Positions 33,882-42,950 of a stretch of 64,000 nucleotides of DNA are shown here, piece after piece. The position numbers and the translations under genes were made by a program. The stretch lies in the NCBI RefSeq assembly GCF_003268775.1, contig NZ_QLSU01000033.1:1-64000 (forward strand). The letters are read 5' to 3'. This stretch comes from Paraburkholderia unamae (GTDB lineage: Bacteria; Pseudomonadota; Gammaproteobacteria; Burkholderiales; Burkholderiaceae). The stretch's first letter is position 1; each line of letters begins with the position of its first letter. The notes beneath the pieces are model-generated. The model saw only the letters and a program-made list of their open reading frames with translations. It searched no databases and was not told the origin of the DNA.

Positions 33882-35932
33882 CACACGAACTCCAGAATGA
33901 GGTTGAGGTAAGGGTCCACGCTGGCCTTCATGCCAGGCAGCACGACCGTCGTCGTGTCCATCTGCTCGACGATGGCCGGGCCATCGATCACGTTCCCCGC
34001 GCGCAGCAGCGAGCGCTCGTACACGGGCGTTTCCACGAAACCGCCCGCCTCGGGCAGCCACACTTCGCGCGCGCCGCCGCGAGCGGCGGACGCGTCGGGC
34101 CCCATATCGGGTTGCGGCTGGAATTCGTTCTTCGCGACGCGGCCGAGGGCTTCGACGCGCATCGCCACGATCTGCACGGCCTCGCCTTCGGCGACAAAGC
34201 CATAACGCTGACGATGCGCCTGCTCGAACGCCGCGCGCAGCGCGTCGAGCGTGTCCGCAGTGATATCGCCCTCGGGCAGTTGCACCGATAATTCGTAGTT
34301 CTGACCAACGTAACGCAGGTCGATCGTGCGCGTGAGCTGGCGGGCGGGCGCGGCAATGTTCTCGCCGTCGAACCACCGTTTCGCCTTCGCCTGCAATTCG
34401 CCGTAGCCGTCGCGCAACGCGCCGAGCGCGTCTTCAGCGAGGGGCAGCAATCGCGTGAGGGCGAAATCCGAACGCAGGTCGGTGAGCAGCAAGCCGAGCG
34501 CGCAGAGCGTGCCAGGCGTGCGCGGCACGATCACGTGCGACATGTCCAGTTCCTTCGCGAGCCGCGCCGCGTGCAATGGACCCGCGCCGCCGAACGCCAT
34601 CAACGCATAGTCGCGCGGGTCGTGGCCGCGCTGCACGCTGATCACGCGAATCGCTTTCGCCATGTTCGCGGTCAGCACGGAAATGATGCCCTGCGCCGTG
34701 TCCATCGTCTCCATGCCGAGGCGTTCGGCGATCTTGCCGATCGCCTCGTACGCGAGATCGCGGTGCACCTTCATGCGCCCGCCCAGAATCTCCTTCGGGT
34801 TGAGCGTTTGCAACACGATGTTGGCGTCGGTCACGGTCGGCTCGGTGTTGCCGCGGCCGTAGCAGACCGGGCCCGGATCGGCGCCCGCACTGCGCGGGCC
34901 GACCTTGAGCAGGCCGCCGCTGTCGATGCCCGCGATCGAGCCGCCGCCCGCGCCCACCGTGTGGATGTCGAACATCGGCGCCTTGATCGGATAGCCATGC
35001 ACCTCCGCCGAACTCGTGAGCTTGCAAATGCCGTCCTGCAACAGCGCGACGTCGCTGCTCGTGCCGCCCACGTCGAAGGTGATGACGTTGGGAAAGCCCG
35101 CCTGCCTGCCGATGGCCTGCGCGGCGACCACGCCCGTGCTCGGGCCCGAGAGCAGCGTGCGCACGGGCAACGTCGCCGCGGCGTCGAAGCCGATCACGCC
35201 GCCGTTCGACTGCGTGAGACACGGCGCGACGCGCAGACCGATCTCGACGAGCCGGTGCTTGAGGCGCTCGACATAGCGATACATGACCGGGCCGAGAAAG
35301 CCGTTCACCACCGTCGTCGACAAGCGCTCGAATTCGCGGAACTCGGGCGCGACGTCGCTCGACGTGCTGAGGAACACGCCCGGCAGCAGTTCGGCAAGCA
35401 GCGCGCGCGTGCGCGCCTCGTGCTCCGCGTTGAGGAAGCTATACAGATAGCAGATGGCGACGGCGCCCACGCCCGCGTCCTTCAGACGCTGTGCCGCGGC
35501 GCGCACGTCGTCCTCGCGCAGCGCGACTTCCACGCGGCCCGTGCTGTCGAGCCGCTCGACCACTTCGAGCCGCAGGTCGCGCGATACGAGTACGTCGGGC
35601 TTTTCGGCGTTCATGTCGTAAAGGCTCGGTCGCTTCTGGCGCCCGATTTCGAGCAGGTCGCGAAAGCCGTCCGTGACCACGAGACCCGTCTTCACGCCCT
35701 TCAGTTCGATGAGCGCATTGGTCGCGACCGTCGTGCCGTGCCCGAGGAACGATACCTCGCCCGCCTGTGCACCCACGCGCTCGAGCCCCTGCTGCACGGC
35801 TTCGATGATGCCGCGCGAAGGATCGTCCGGAGTGGACGGCACCTTCCAGATTTCCAGCTGTCCAGTTTCGTCGTTGAAGAGGCAGATATCGGTGAAAGTG
35901 CCTCCCGAGTCCACACCTATGCGCCAGCTCAT
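33881..35932 (-). CDS. hyuA: Hydantoinase A / 5-oxoprolinase alpha-type subunit
   Basis: 683-residue HyuA-family protein with an actin-like ATPase fold. The N-terminal phosphate loop GVDSGGTFTDICLF and the second motif FDVGGTSSDVALL are intact, as is GAGGGSIAGID. It phosphorylates or activates the cyclic amide for ring opening with HyuB. ATG 35932 was chosen because it gives the standard MSWRIGVDSGGTFTD start with AAGGACTGACC just upstream. It follows the MFS gene by 96 bases on the same strand. Confidence 0.88.
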   Translation of the reverse strand: MSWRIGVDSGGTFTDICLFNDETGQLEIWKVPSTPDDPSRGIIEAVQQGLERVGAQAGEVSFLGHGTTVATNALIELKGVKTGLVVTDGFRDLLEIGRQKRPSLYDMNAEKPDVLVSRDLRLEVVERLDSTGRVEVALREDDVRAAAQRLKDAGVGAVAICYLYSFLNAEHEARTRALLAELLPGVFLSTSSDVAPEFREFERLSTTVVNGFLGPVMYRYVERLKHRLVEIGLRVAPCLTQSNGGVIGFDAAATLPVRTLLSGPSTGVVAAQAIGRQAGFPNVITFDVGGTSSDVALLQDGICKLTSSAEVHGYPIKAPMFDIHTVGAGGGSIAGIDSGGLLKVGPRSAGADPGPVCYGRGNTEPTVTDANIVLQTLNPKEILGGRMKVHRDLAYEAIGKIAERLGMETMDTAQGIISVLTANMAKAIRVISVQRGHDPRDYALMAFGGAGPLHAARLAKELDMSHVIVPRTPGTLCALGLLLTDLRSDFALTRLLPLAEDALGALRDGYGELQAKAKRWFDGENIAAPARQLTRTIDLRYVGQNYELSVQLPEGDITADTLDALRAAFEQAHRQRYGFVAEGEAVQIVAMRVEALGRVAKNEFQPQPDMGPDASAARGGAREVWLPEAGGFVETPVYERSLLRAGNVIDGPAIVEQMDTTTVVLPGMKASVDPYLNLILEFV

Positions 35933-36028
35933 GGTCAGTCCTTGCTCCAAAGTTGAATTACCGTCGACGAATCGACACGTGCCTGATGGTTCGCGCGAAG
36001 GCACTCGAATGGGCCTCGCGCGCGGCGC

Positions 36029-37330
36029 TCACACTTCGCCGCTGTGAATGATTTGCTTGCCGCGCGTTTCGGGCAGCGTCCAGAGCGCAGCCGTCGACAG
36101 CAGCGCGAGACAGATGCCGACGACCATCATCGACCAGCCCAGGCCATAGCGGCTCGCCATGAAGCCGATCAGCATCGGCCCGAACGCCGCGATGCCGCGC
36201 CCGACGTTGTAGGTGAAGCCCACGCCCGCGCCACGAATGCGCGTCGGGAACTGCTCGGAGAGAATCGCGCCGAGCCCGCCCGCCACCGAGGAAATGCTCA
36301 TGCCGACGAGAAACACCAGCACGTAACCGAGCGCGAGCGACTGCACCGGCGTGTAGAGGAACGCGACAATGCTCGCAATGGCGAACGCGAACGCAGCCGT
36401 TTGCGTGGGGCGGCGGCCGAAGCGGTCGTGGAACCAGCCGCTCGAGTTGTAGCCGATGAAGCCGCCCACGATCTGCACGAGCATGAAGGTGGTCGTGCCC
36501 GCCACATGCAGCCCGCGCTCGGTGGCGAGATAAAGCGGCAGGAACGAGACGATCGCGTAGTAGTTGCCGTGCGCGCCGACCAGGAACAGCGTGGACGACA
36601 GCGTGGTGCGGCGCAGATCGCGGTGAAAGAGCCGTGCGATGCCCTGGAACGGATTGAGCGGCTTGTGCTCGCCCGTCACCACACGGTCGCGCATGCCGCG
36701 CCGGATGATGAAAATGGCGATGGCGGGCAGCAGGCCGAGCACGAACAGCCAGCGCCACGCGTCGTGAGCGGGCGCGAATGAGAACACGAAGTAATAGGCG
36801 ATGGTCGAGGCGGCCCAGCCGATCGAGTACGCGCTCTGCATGAACGCCATCAGGCGGCCGCGGCTTTCTGCCTTAGCGTATTCGGAAAGCAAGGCCACGC
36901 CCACGGGCCACTCGGCGCCGAAGCACAGGCCTTCGAGCGTGCGCCAGACCACCAGTTGTGTGGCGTTTTGCGCCGTGGCCGTGAGCGCCGTCGTCACGGA
37001 AAAGCCGAGCACGACCCAGACGAGCACGCGCACGCGGCCATAGCGGTCCGCGAGCGCACCGCCGAACATGCCGCCCACGGCCGAGGCTACGAGGCTCGCG
37101 GTGGAGATCGTGCCGCCCAGGCCGATGGAAAGCTGCAACGAGGTGAGGATCGCGCCGAGGGCGAGCGCGAACATGGTGTGATCGAAACCGTCGAGGCCCC
37201 ATCCGAGGGCCGATGCGACGATGACCTTGCGATAACGCGTGGTATGCGCGTGATCGGCCGGCGCCGCCGTTGCCTCCGGCGCATGCGCCGGGGCCGTGTG
37301 GTCAAGTGAAAGCGACTGCGACTGCTTCAT
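36029..37330 (-). CDS. MFS transporter (sugar/aromatic acid or metabolite:H+ symporter type)
   Basis: 433-residue inner-membrane carrier with about twelve hydrophobic segments. GWGLDGFDHTMFAL in TM1, the loop motif GGALADRYGRVRVL between TM2 and TM3 and RTLEGLCFGAEWPVG in TM4 place it in the MFS metabolite/H+ symporter group. ATG 37330 has AGGAG 7 bases upstream. It is first in the MFS-hyuA-hyuB gene order, so it probably imports the hydantoinase substrate. It is divergent from the IclR gene. Confidence 0.87.
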   Translation of the reverse strand: MKQSQSLSLDHTAPAHAPEATAAPADHAHTTRYRKVIVASALGWGLDGFDHTMFALALGAILTSLQLSIGLGGTISTASLVASAVGGMFGGALADRYGRVRVLVWVVLGFSVTTALTATAQNATQLVVWRTLEGLCFGAEWPVGVALLSEYAKAESRGRLMAFMQSAYSIGWAASTIAYYFVFSFAPAHDAWRWLFVLGLLPAIAIFIIRRGMRDRVVTGEHKPLNPFQGIARLFHRDLRRTTLSSTLFLVGAHGNYYAIVSFLPLYLATERGLHVAGTTTFMLVQIVGGFIGYNSSGWFHDRFGRRPTQTAAFAFAIASIVAFLYTPVQSLALGYVLVFLVGMSISSVAGGLGAILSEQFPTRIRGAGVGFTYNVGRGIAAFGPMLIGFMASRYGLGWSMMVVGICLALLSTAALWTLPETRGKQIIHSGEV

Positions 37331-37585
37331 TGCAAGCTCCTGTCGATGACGGCTATGCATTGCGACATGCTGATCGCGCCGCCTGGATGTCGCGCGCCGC
37401 GCACGCTCGCACCCCTGCTCGCTGATCTTTCAACCCCTGCGCCCGACGTCTTTGCCGAACGCCCATGGAGACCCCGATTCCAGAGCGCAGTGGCCAGCCG
37501 CATCCCCGATGTCGTGAAATCATCATGAAAAGCCAAAAACACCACGTCAAGAAAAATCTCACATTGTGTGTTTTTGATATGTTAT

Positions 37586-37602
37586 GTTCTACATTATGGA
37601 AC
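37586..37602. promoter_or_regulatory. Candidate IclR operator in the divergent promoter region
   Basis: GTTC-TACATTATG-GAAC at 37586-37602 has symmetric GTTC/GAAC arms of the kind bound by IclR-family dimers. It lies 16 bases before the iclR-type start and in the 287-base AT-rich gap between MFS and regulator. Autorepression plus control of the MFS-hyuAB operon is inferred. Confidence 0.4.
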
Positions 37603-37617
37603 TTTGAGAAACCCGCC

Positions 37618-38424
37618 ATGACCGAAAGCAACGCAAAACCAGGCGCCCAACTAATCGATCGGGTCGTGCTCATCCTCGACCTGGTGGCCAACAGTCGCGA
37701 CACCGGCATCACGCTCAAGGACGTCTGCGACCACACGGAGCTCAACAAGGCCACCTGCCACCGCATTCTTTCCACGCTCGTCGGCCACAACCTGCTGACC
37801 AAGGTGGACAAGGGGCGGCGCTACCGGCTGGGCACCAAGATGCTCGTGTACGGCGCCAAGGCGGCCAACGGGCCGGGGCTGCGCAGCCAGTTCCTGCCGG
37901 CCATGCAACGGCTCATGGAGGCGACGGGCGAAACCGTCGTGCTGATGGCGCGCGACCAGGACGACTCGGTCTGTATCGACCGCCTCGACGGCGAGTGCTT
38001 CGTGCAAACGCTCACCGGCGCGATCGGCGGCTATGTGCCGCTAGGCGTGGGCACCGGCAGTCTCGCGATGCTCTCGTTTCTCGACGAGGGCGAGCGCGAC
38101 GCGATCATCGCGCGCAACCTGCCGCGCATCGGCACCTATGCGAGCCTCACCGAAGCGCGCGTGCGCACGCTCGTCGGCGAAACCGCCGCGCAGGGCTACG
38201 CGCTCGATCGCGGCGAGCTGCTCGTGGGCGTCGCAGGCATTTCGGTGCCGATCTTCGCCGTGGAGTCGGGGCCCGTGGCGTCGCTCGGACTGACGTTCCT
38301 CTCCGCGCGGCTCACCCCGGAGCTCATCGAAAAGTGCGTGGCACTCCTGAAGGAAGAAGTCGCGCGTGTCGCACCGAATCTGAATCCGCTCGACCGGCGC
38401 CTGACCGCGCCGGGGCGCGCGTAG
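37618..38424 (+). CDS. IclR-family transcriptional regulator
   Basis: 268 residues: N-terminal winged helix (GITLKDVCDHTELNKATCHR) and a C-terminal effector domain with GYVPLGVGTGSLAMLSFL and GISVPIFAVESGPVASLGLT, the standard IclR ligand-pocket motifs. ATG 37618 gives the usual start; longer upstream frames run through the operator. It is divergent from MFS-hyuAB and upstream of the FAD oxidase, so it is the likely local regulator of this catabolic unit. Confidence 0.88.
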   Translation: MTESNAKPGAQLIDRVVLILDLVANSRDTGITLKDVCDHTELNKATCHRILSTLVGHNLLTKVDKGRRYRLGTKMLVYGAKAANGPGLRSQFLPAMQRLMEATGETVVLMARDQDDSVCIDRLDGECFVQTLTGAIGGYVPLGVGTGSLAMLSFLDEGERDAIIARNLPRIGTYASLTEARVRTLVGETAAQGYALDRGELLVGVAGISVPIFAVESGPVASLGLTFLSARLTPELIEKCVALLKEEVARVAPNLNPLDRRLTAPGRA

Positions 38425-38440
38425 CTGGCTGGCCGTTCAC

Positions 38441-38469
38441 CGGGCCCGGCGCGTGAGCGTGCGGGCCCG
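38441..38469 (+). terminator. GC-rich terminator-like hairpin after the IclR gene
   Basis: CGGGCCCG occurs at 38441-38448 and again at 38462-38469; being self-complementary, the copies can pair over a 13-base loop. GGCGTTTGTTC follows. This probably separates the regulator transcript from the FAD oxidase gene. Confidence 0.45.
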
Positions 38470-38512
38470 GCGGCGTTTGTTCAACATGAAACGGAACTAG
38501 AGGTGGTTGGGT

Positions 38513-39841
38513 ATGGGACCAGTGGTAGACACCGTCGTCTCCTCGACGGCGTTTCCGCGTCATGCGGGAGTGGTGGTCGTGGGCGGCGGAATCGTCGGTG
38601 TGGCCACGGCGCTTGCGCTCGCAAAGCGCGGCGTGAATGCCGTCGTCGTCGAAAAGGGCATCGTGGCGGGCGAACAGTCGAGCCGCAACTGGGGCTGGTG
38701 CCGCCAGACCGGGCGCGACCTGCGCGAGTTGCCGCTGATCGTCGAAAGCATGCGCATGTGGGAAACCATGAACGTCGATACCGGGCGCGAAACCGGTTTC
38801 CGTCGGCACGGCATCCTCTACGCCTCGAAAACGAAGGAAAAGCTCGAGCGCCACGAAACGTGGGCCACCGAGGCACGCGCGCACGGGATCGAGAGCCGCG
38901 TGCTGGGCACGAACGACTTGCGCCGGCATCTGCCCGAACTTCCCGGCTCGTGCGTGGGCGGTCTCTACACCGCCAGCGACGGCCGTGCCGAACCGCAACA
39001 AGCCGCCTCGGCGATGGCGCACGCCGCGATGCGCCACGGCGTGAACCTCCAGCAGCAATGCGCGGTGCGTGCGATCGAGACGAGCAACGGCGCCGTGACG
39101 CATGTGGTCACCGAACAAGGCCGCATTCGCACCGACGCCGTGGTCGTAGCGGGCGGCGCCTGGTCGCGCCTGCTCATGAAGGGGCTCGACACGCCACTGC
39201 CGCAACTCAAGGTGCTTTCCAGCGTACTCCGTACGCGTCCGCTTGCCGTGCCGATCGAGCCGTGCGTGAGTCTCGGCAATGTGGCGTTCCGCCAGCGCCT
39301 GGACGGCGGCTGGACCGTGGCGACTTCCGCGACCAACGTCGCCGACGTCACGCCCGACGCCATCCGTTTCTTCCCGCAGTTCCTGCCTGCCTACCTCACC
39401 GAACGCTCGGCGCTCAAGGTCCGTTTCGGCCAGCGCTTCCTTGAGGAGGCGCTGCATTGGCGACCTGGAACGGCCGATCGTCCCTCGATCTACGAGGCGA
39501 TCCGGGTACTCGATCCGCAGCCGCACCGCCCGACCCTCGAACGCATGCTCGCCGACCTCAAGCGCGACATGCCCGCGTTCGGCAAAGCGGAGGTCTCGCA
39601 AACGTGGGCCGGGTTGATCGACACCATGCCCGACGCGATTCCCGTGATTTCGAAGGTCGATGCGCTGCGCGGCGTGGTCGTGGCAACGGGCTTCTCGGGA
39701 CATGGCTTCGGCATTGCGCCCGCTGCGGGGCGCCTCGCCGCCGACCTGGTGTGCGGCGACACGCCCGTCGTCAATGCGGCGCCCTTCCGGCTCTCGCGCT
39801 TCACCGACGGCGAAAAGGTGCGCGCGCAGCACTGGCTTTGA
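38513..39841 (+). CDS. FAD-dependent oxidoreductase (DadA/glycine oxidase-like)
   Basis: 442-residue DAO-family flavoprotein. The Rossmann FAD motif VVVVGGGIVGVATALALAKRG is near residues 20-40, and ATGFSGHGFGIAP near the C terminus closes the flavin site. Such enzymes oxidise D-amino acids, glycine, sarcosine or other amines to imines. ATG 38513 was chosen because AGAGGTGG lies 6-7 bases upstream. In this context it could oxidise the amino acid released by HyuAB, and the RidA-like protein could deal with the imine. This link is inferred. Confidence 0.85.
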   Translation: MGPVVDTVVSSTAFPRHAGVVVVGGGIVGVATALALAKRGVNAVVVEKGIVAGEQSSRNWGWCRQTGRDLRELPLIVESMRMWETMNVDTGRETGFRRHGILYASKTKEKLERHETWATEARAHGIESRVLGTNDLRRHLPELPGSCVGGLYTASDGRAEPQQAASAMAHAAMRHGVNLQQQCAVRAIETSNGAVTHVVTEQGRIRTDAVVVAGGAWSRLLMKGLDTPLPQLKVLSSVLRTRPLAVPIEPCVSLGNVAFRQRLDGGWTVATSATNVADVTPDAIRFFPQFLPAYLTERSALKVRFGQRFLEEALHWRPGTADRPSIYEAIRVLDPQPHRPTLERMLADLKRDMPAFGKAEVSQTWAGLIDTMPDAIPVISKVDALRGVVVATGFSGHGFGIAPAAGRLAADLVCGDTPVVNAAPFRLSRFTDGEKVRAQHWL

Positions 39842-39858
39842 TCTTTCGGCCTCCTCAA

Positions 39859-39876
39859 CGGCGGGGTTTCCCGCCG
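39859..39876. terminator. Bidirectional hairpin between FAD oxidase and GntR genes
   Basis: CGGCGGG (39859-39865) and CCCGCCG (39870-39876) form a perfect 7-bp stem with a GTTT loop between two convergent genes. No T-run is present on either side. Confidence 0.5.
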
Positions 39877-39885
39877 AAGGCGGCT

Positions 39886-40551
39886 TCACGCAGCCATCGC
39901 GTGCGCCAACTGGTCGACGCAGGCCACGATCGCATTGCGCGTGTTGAGCAGATGCACGCGCGTCTGCTCGTGCACGGTCGCAGCGGCGCGCGCGCGCCAG
40001 GCCGCGAGCAGTTGCGCATGCTCGTCGTTGTTGCTCGCCATGATGTCCGGCTGCACATGCATGGACAACGACACGTATGGCCGCGCGTGCAGCGAAAGCC
40101 CGCGCACCACTTCGAACAGCCGTGTGTGCGCCTCGCATTGCATCAGATGCTGATGGAAATCCTCGTTGAGCAAGGCCCATTGTTCGGTGGTTGGCGCGGC
40201 GTGGCGCATGGCGGCGTGGCTCGCCTGCGCCGCATCGAGTTGCGCGGGGCTCGTGCGCAAACACGCGCGCGCGGCGAGCATGGGTTCGAGCATCATGCGC
40301 AACTCGTAGATCTCGCTCACGTCGTCGGCAGTGAGGCCGCGCACTTCCACGCCCTTGTTCGGGTCGATCGCCACCAGCCCTTCGGCGCGCAGATCGCGAA
40401 ACGCCTCGCGCACCGGCGTCGTGCTCACGCCAAGCCGCTTCGCCACCTCCTCCTGGCGCATGCGCGTGCCCGCCTTGTGGATGCCCTTCAGAATCTCCGC
40501 GCGCAGCGTGCCGAGTACGTACTCCTGAATCGTGCGATACGGCTTGCCCAT
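39886..40551 (-). CDS. GntR-family (FCD) regulator of the amidase/ABC operon
   Basis: 221 residues with an N-terminal winged helix (RMRQEEVAKRLGVSTTPVREAFRDL) and an FCD domain with metal/ligand residues in NEDFHQHLM and DEHAQLL. ATG 40551 has the excellent site GGGAGGCAAC upstream. It is the last gene of a five-gene minus-strand operon and probably represses it in the absence of substrate. Candidate operators lie in front of the ATPase gene near 44650-44675. Confidence 0.87.
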   Translation of the reverse strand: MGKPYRTIQEYVLGTLRAEILKGIHKAGTRMRQEEVAKRLGVSTTPVREAFRDLRAEGLVAIDPNKGVEVRGLTADDVSEIYELRMMLEPMLAARACLRTSPAQLDAAQASHAAMRHAAPTTEQWALLNEDFHQHLMQCEAHTRLFEVVRGLSLHARPYVSLSMHVQPDIMASNNDEHAQLLAAWRARAAATVHEQTRVHLLNTRNAIVACVDQLAHAMAA

Positions 40552-40597
40552 GTTGCCTCCCTGGTCGCTTGCGGGTCGCTCGCGGGTCGCGTTGACG

Positions 40598-41920
40598 CTA
40601 GGCGATGGCTTCCACACTCGCGGCGGGTTCCAGCTCGCGCCGCGCGCCGATCACCTGCTCGATCCACGCCGCCACGCGCAGCGTCGCGAGATCCTCGCCA
40701 AACGCGCCGATGGTCTGAAAACCCAGCGGCAAACCGATCTCGGTCCACCCTGAAGGCACGGTCACGGCGGGCATGCCGAGCAGGCTCCACGGCGCGCAGA
40801 AAGTGGGGTCGCCGGTGTCGTCGAGTCCTTGCGGCGCGACGCCCGTGGCCGGCACGCTCACGAGCGCATCGCACCCCGCGAGCAGTTCCGCCGAGCGCGC
40901 GCGCCACTGCGCCTGCAACGCGAGCGCCGCCCGATAGCGCGCCTCGGGCATCGCCGCGCCTTCGTCCACGAGCGCGCGCATGGGCTCGCTCAACTGGTCG
41001 CGATGCGCGCGCGCCTCCGGGCCCACCGCATAGCACGCTTCCACGCGCAGGATCACCTGCAACGCATCGACGATCTCTTCGAGATCGGCGTCGAACTCGA
41101 TTTCGACGATCTCCGCGCCCGCCGCGCGCAACTGCGCGAGCGCGCCGTCGAAATTCACTTTCTGCATGTCCTGCAAGCGCGCGTCGAACGGCATGCGCAC
41201 GACGCCCAGTCGCGGCGGCGCGGGCAGCGGCGCGAACCACGCGCGCCAGGCGTCGGCGCTGTCGATCGCTTCCACGCGCTGGGCGACGAATAGCGCGTGC
41301 GCGAGCGCCGCCACTTCCACGTCGCGCGCGAGGAATCCGATGTGATCGAGCGACGCCGCGAGCGCATGCACGCCCTCGCGCGAGATCGTGCCGTAGCTCG
41401 GCTTGTAGCCCACTACGCCGCAGTACGCGGCGGGACGGATCACCGATCCCACCGTCTGCGTGCCGAGCGCGAGCGGCACGATGCCCGCGCCCACGGCCGC
41501 CGCCGATCCGCTCGACGAACCGCCCGGCGTATGATCCCGGCGCCACGGATTCACGGTCGGCCCCGGCTGCCGCCAGGCGAATTCGGTCGTCACGGTCTTG
41601 CCGAACACCAGCGCGCCGAGTTCGCGCAGTTGCGCGACGATGGGCGCGTCGGCCTGCGGACGATGACCGCTCCAGATCGGCGAGCCGTAGCACGTCGGCA
41701 TGTCGACGGTGTCGATCAGATCCTTCACGGCCACGGGCAGGCCCGCGAGCGGCGCATACGCGTTGGGCTCGACATACGCATCCGGACGATACGTGAAGGC
41801 GTGCAGCGATTCGAGCGCCTCGGCGCGCGCCACAGCCTCGTCGAGCCGCGCGCGGCTCGCGGCTGGATTGCCGCGCTGCGCGATCAGGGCCGCCACGAAC
41901 GACGGTTTGGCTTCGTTCAT
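40598..41920 (-). CDS. Amidase (amidase-signature family)
   Basis: 440-residue amidase with a complete Ser-cisSer-Lys triad: Lys66 (VAVKDLID), Ser135 (TPGGSSSGSA) and Ser159 (TQTVGSVIRPA). It hydrolyses a carboxylic amide to acid and ammonia. The sequence TCYGSPIWSGHRPQADAP near residue 76 covers the substrate-pocket region. It is encoded between an ABC importer and a GntR regulator, so the imported solute is likely to carry the amide. The exact substrate is unknown. Confidence 0.86.
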   Translation of the reverse strand: MNEAKPSFVAALIAQRGNPAASRARLDEAVARAEALESLHAFTYRPDAYVEPNAYAPLAGLPVAVKDLIDTVDMPTCYGSPIWSGHRPQADAPIVAQLRELGALVFGKTVTTEFAWRQPGPTVNPWRRDHTPGGSSSGSAAAVGAGIVPLALGTQTVGSVIRPAAYCGVVGYKPSYGTISREGVHALAASLDHIGFLARDVEVAALAHALFVAQRVEAIDSADAWRAWFAPLPAPPRLGVVRMPFDARLQDMQKVNFDGALAQLRAAGAEIVEIEFDADLEEIVDALQVILRVEACYAVGPEARAHRDQLSEPMRALVDEGAAMPEARYRAALALQAQWRARSAELLAGCDALVSVPATGVAPQGLDDTGDPTFCAPWSLLGMPAVTVPSGWTEIGLPLGFQTIGAFGEDLATLRVAAWIEQVIGARRELEPAASVEAIA

Positions 41921-41981
41921 CCTGTCCTTCCCTTCGAAGCGCCGGCGCAGCGCGCCGGCGCGATAGCGGGCGGCGCGGCGC

Positions 41982-42950
41982 TTACTTCTTCGCGGCGGTC
42001 GCGGCAAACGAATTGTCGACGGCACTCGCATAGGTCACGCTGCCAGGCTTGATATTGCCGATCGACTCCTGCAAATCGAGCGCGTTGCGAAACGCCTGCC
42101 CGGAAATCTCGGGCGTGGGCGCGTAGATGTTCTGGTCGATCAGGCGGCCCACCGCCGCTTCGACGATCTTCGCGTCGAGCGAGGGAAACTCCGTCTTCGC
42201 AACCGCCTTGGCGGTCTCCGGCGACTCGTGAATCAGCGCCTCGGCCTCGCCGATCGACTTCACGAACGCCGCCACCATCTGCGGCTTGTCCTTGATGGTC
42301 GAGGCCAGGGTGTCGATGGTCGAGAACGCATAGCCGCCCGGATACGCCTTCGGGAAACCGTACACGACCTTGTAGCCCTGCGCGATGCCGGTGTCCGCCT
42401 GCGGTTCGTAGACGGCCGCCGCCTGGCTGCGGCCCGCGCTCACGGGCGCGAGTTCAGTGCCGAGTTGCACCGTGTTGAGCGACACCTTCTCGATCTTCTG
42501 ATCCTTGATCAAGCGTTGCAGCAGATAGGTGCTGGTCGAGGGCGGCAGCGCCGTGGCCACGCTTTTGCTCGCCATGTCGCCGGGCTGATGCACGCCCGCG
42601 TCGGGCGGCGCGATCACCCATACCGGCACGCCCGCCACCACGTTCGCGACGGCCATCACGTTCGCGCCCTTGAGGTTCGCGAGCACGGCCGTCATCGGGT
42701 CTTGCAGCGAAAAATCAGCATGGCCGCCGATCACCGCCGCCACGCCCGCCGCGCCGCTGCCGGCCGTGACCTTCTTCACGTCGAGTCCGTTCTTCGCGAA
42801 GATGCCCTTGTCGATCGCCACGTAGAGCGGCAAATACTGGATCGACTGAAATGCCTGATACACCGTGACCGGCTCCGCCGCCTGCGCGCAGACCTGAACG
42901 CTCAACCCCGTCACCGCAGCCGCAATGGCAATCGTGCTTACTCGTTTCAT
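41982..42950 (-). CDS. NrtA/SsuA/TauA-type ABC transporter binding protein
   Basis: 322-residue periplasmic binding protein of the nitrate/sulfonate/taurine/thiamine-precursor family. The signal peptide runs to about residue 25 (AQA-AEPV). The mature part has QSIQYLPLYVAIDKGIFAKNGLDV and GHADFSLQDP, both family hallmarks. The ATG at 42950 overlaps the permease stop (ATGA), which settles the start. Ligands of this family range from nitrate and sulfonates to pyrimidines and riboflavin; an amide-bearing ligand is inferred from the neighbouring amidase. Confidence 0.86.
   Translation of the reverse strand: MKRVSTIAIAAAVTGLSVQVCAQAAEPVTVYQAFQSIQYLPLYVAIDKGIFAKNGLDVKKVTAGSGAAGVAAVIGGHADFSLQDPMTAVLANLKGANVMAVANVVAGVPVWVIAPPDAGVHQPGDMASKSVATALPPSTSTYLLQRLIKDQKIEKVSLNTVQLGTELAPVSAGRSQAAAVYEPQADTGIAQGYKVVYGFPKAYPGGYAFSTIDTLASTIKDKPQMVAAFVKSIGEAEALIHESPETAKAVAKTEFPSLDAKIVEAAVGRLIDQNIYAPTPEISGQAFRNALDLQESIGNIKPGSVTYASAVDNSFAATAAKK

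Noticed and set aside
39457-41796. 779-codon plus-strand frame
   Set aside because: Longest shadow in the window; antisense to the GntR and amidase genes, and its 5' part overlaps the FAD oxidase in another frame.
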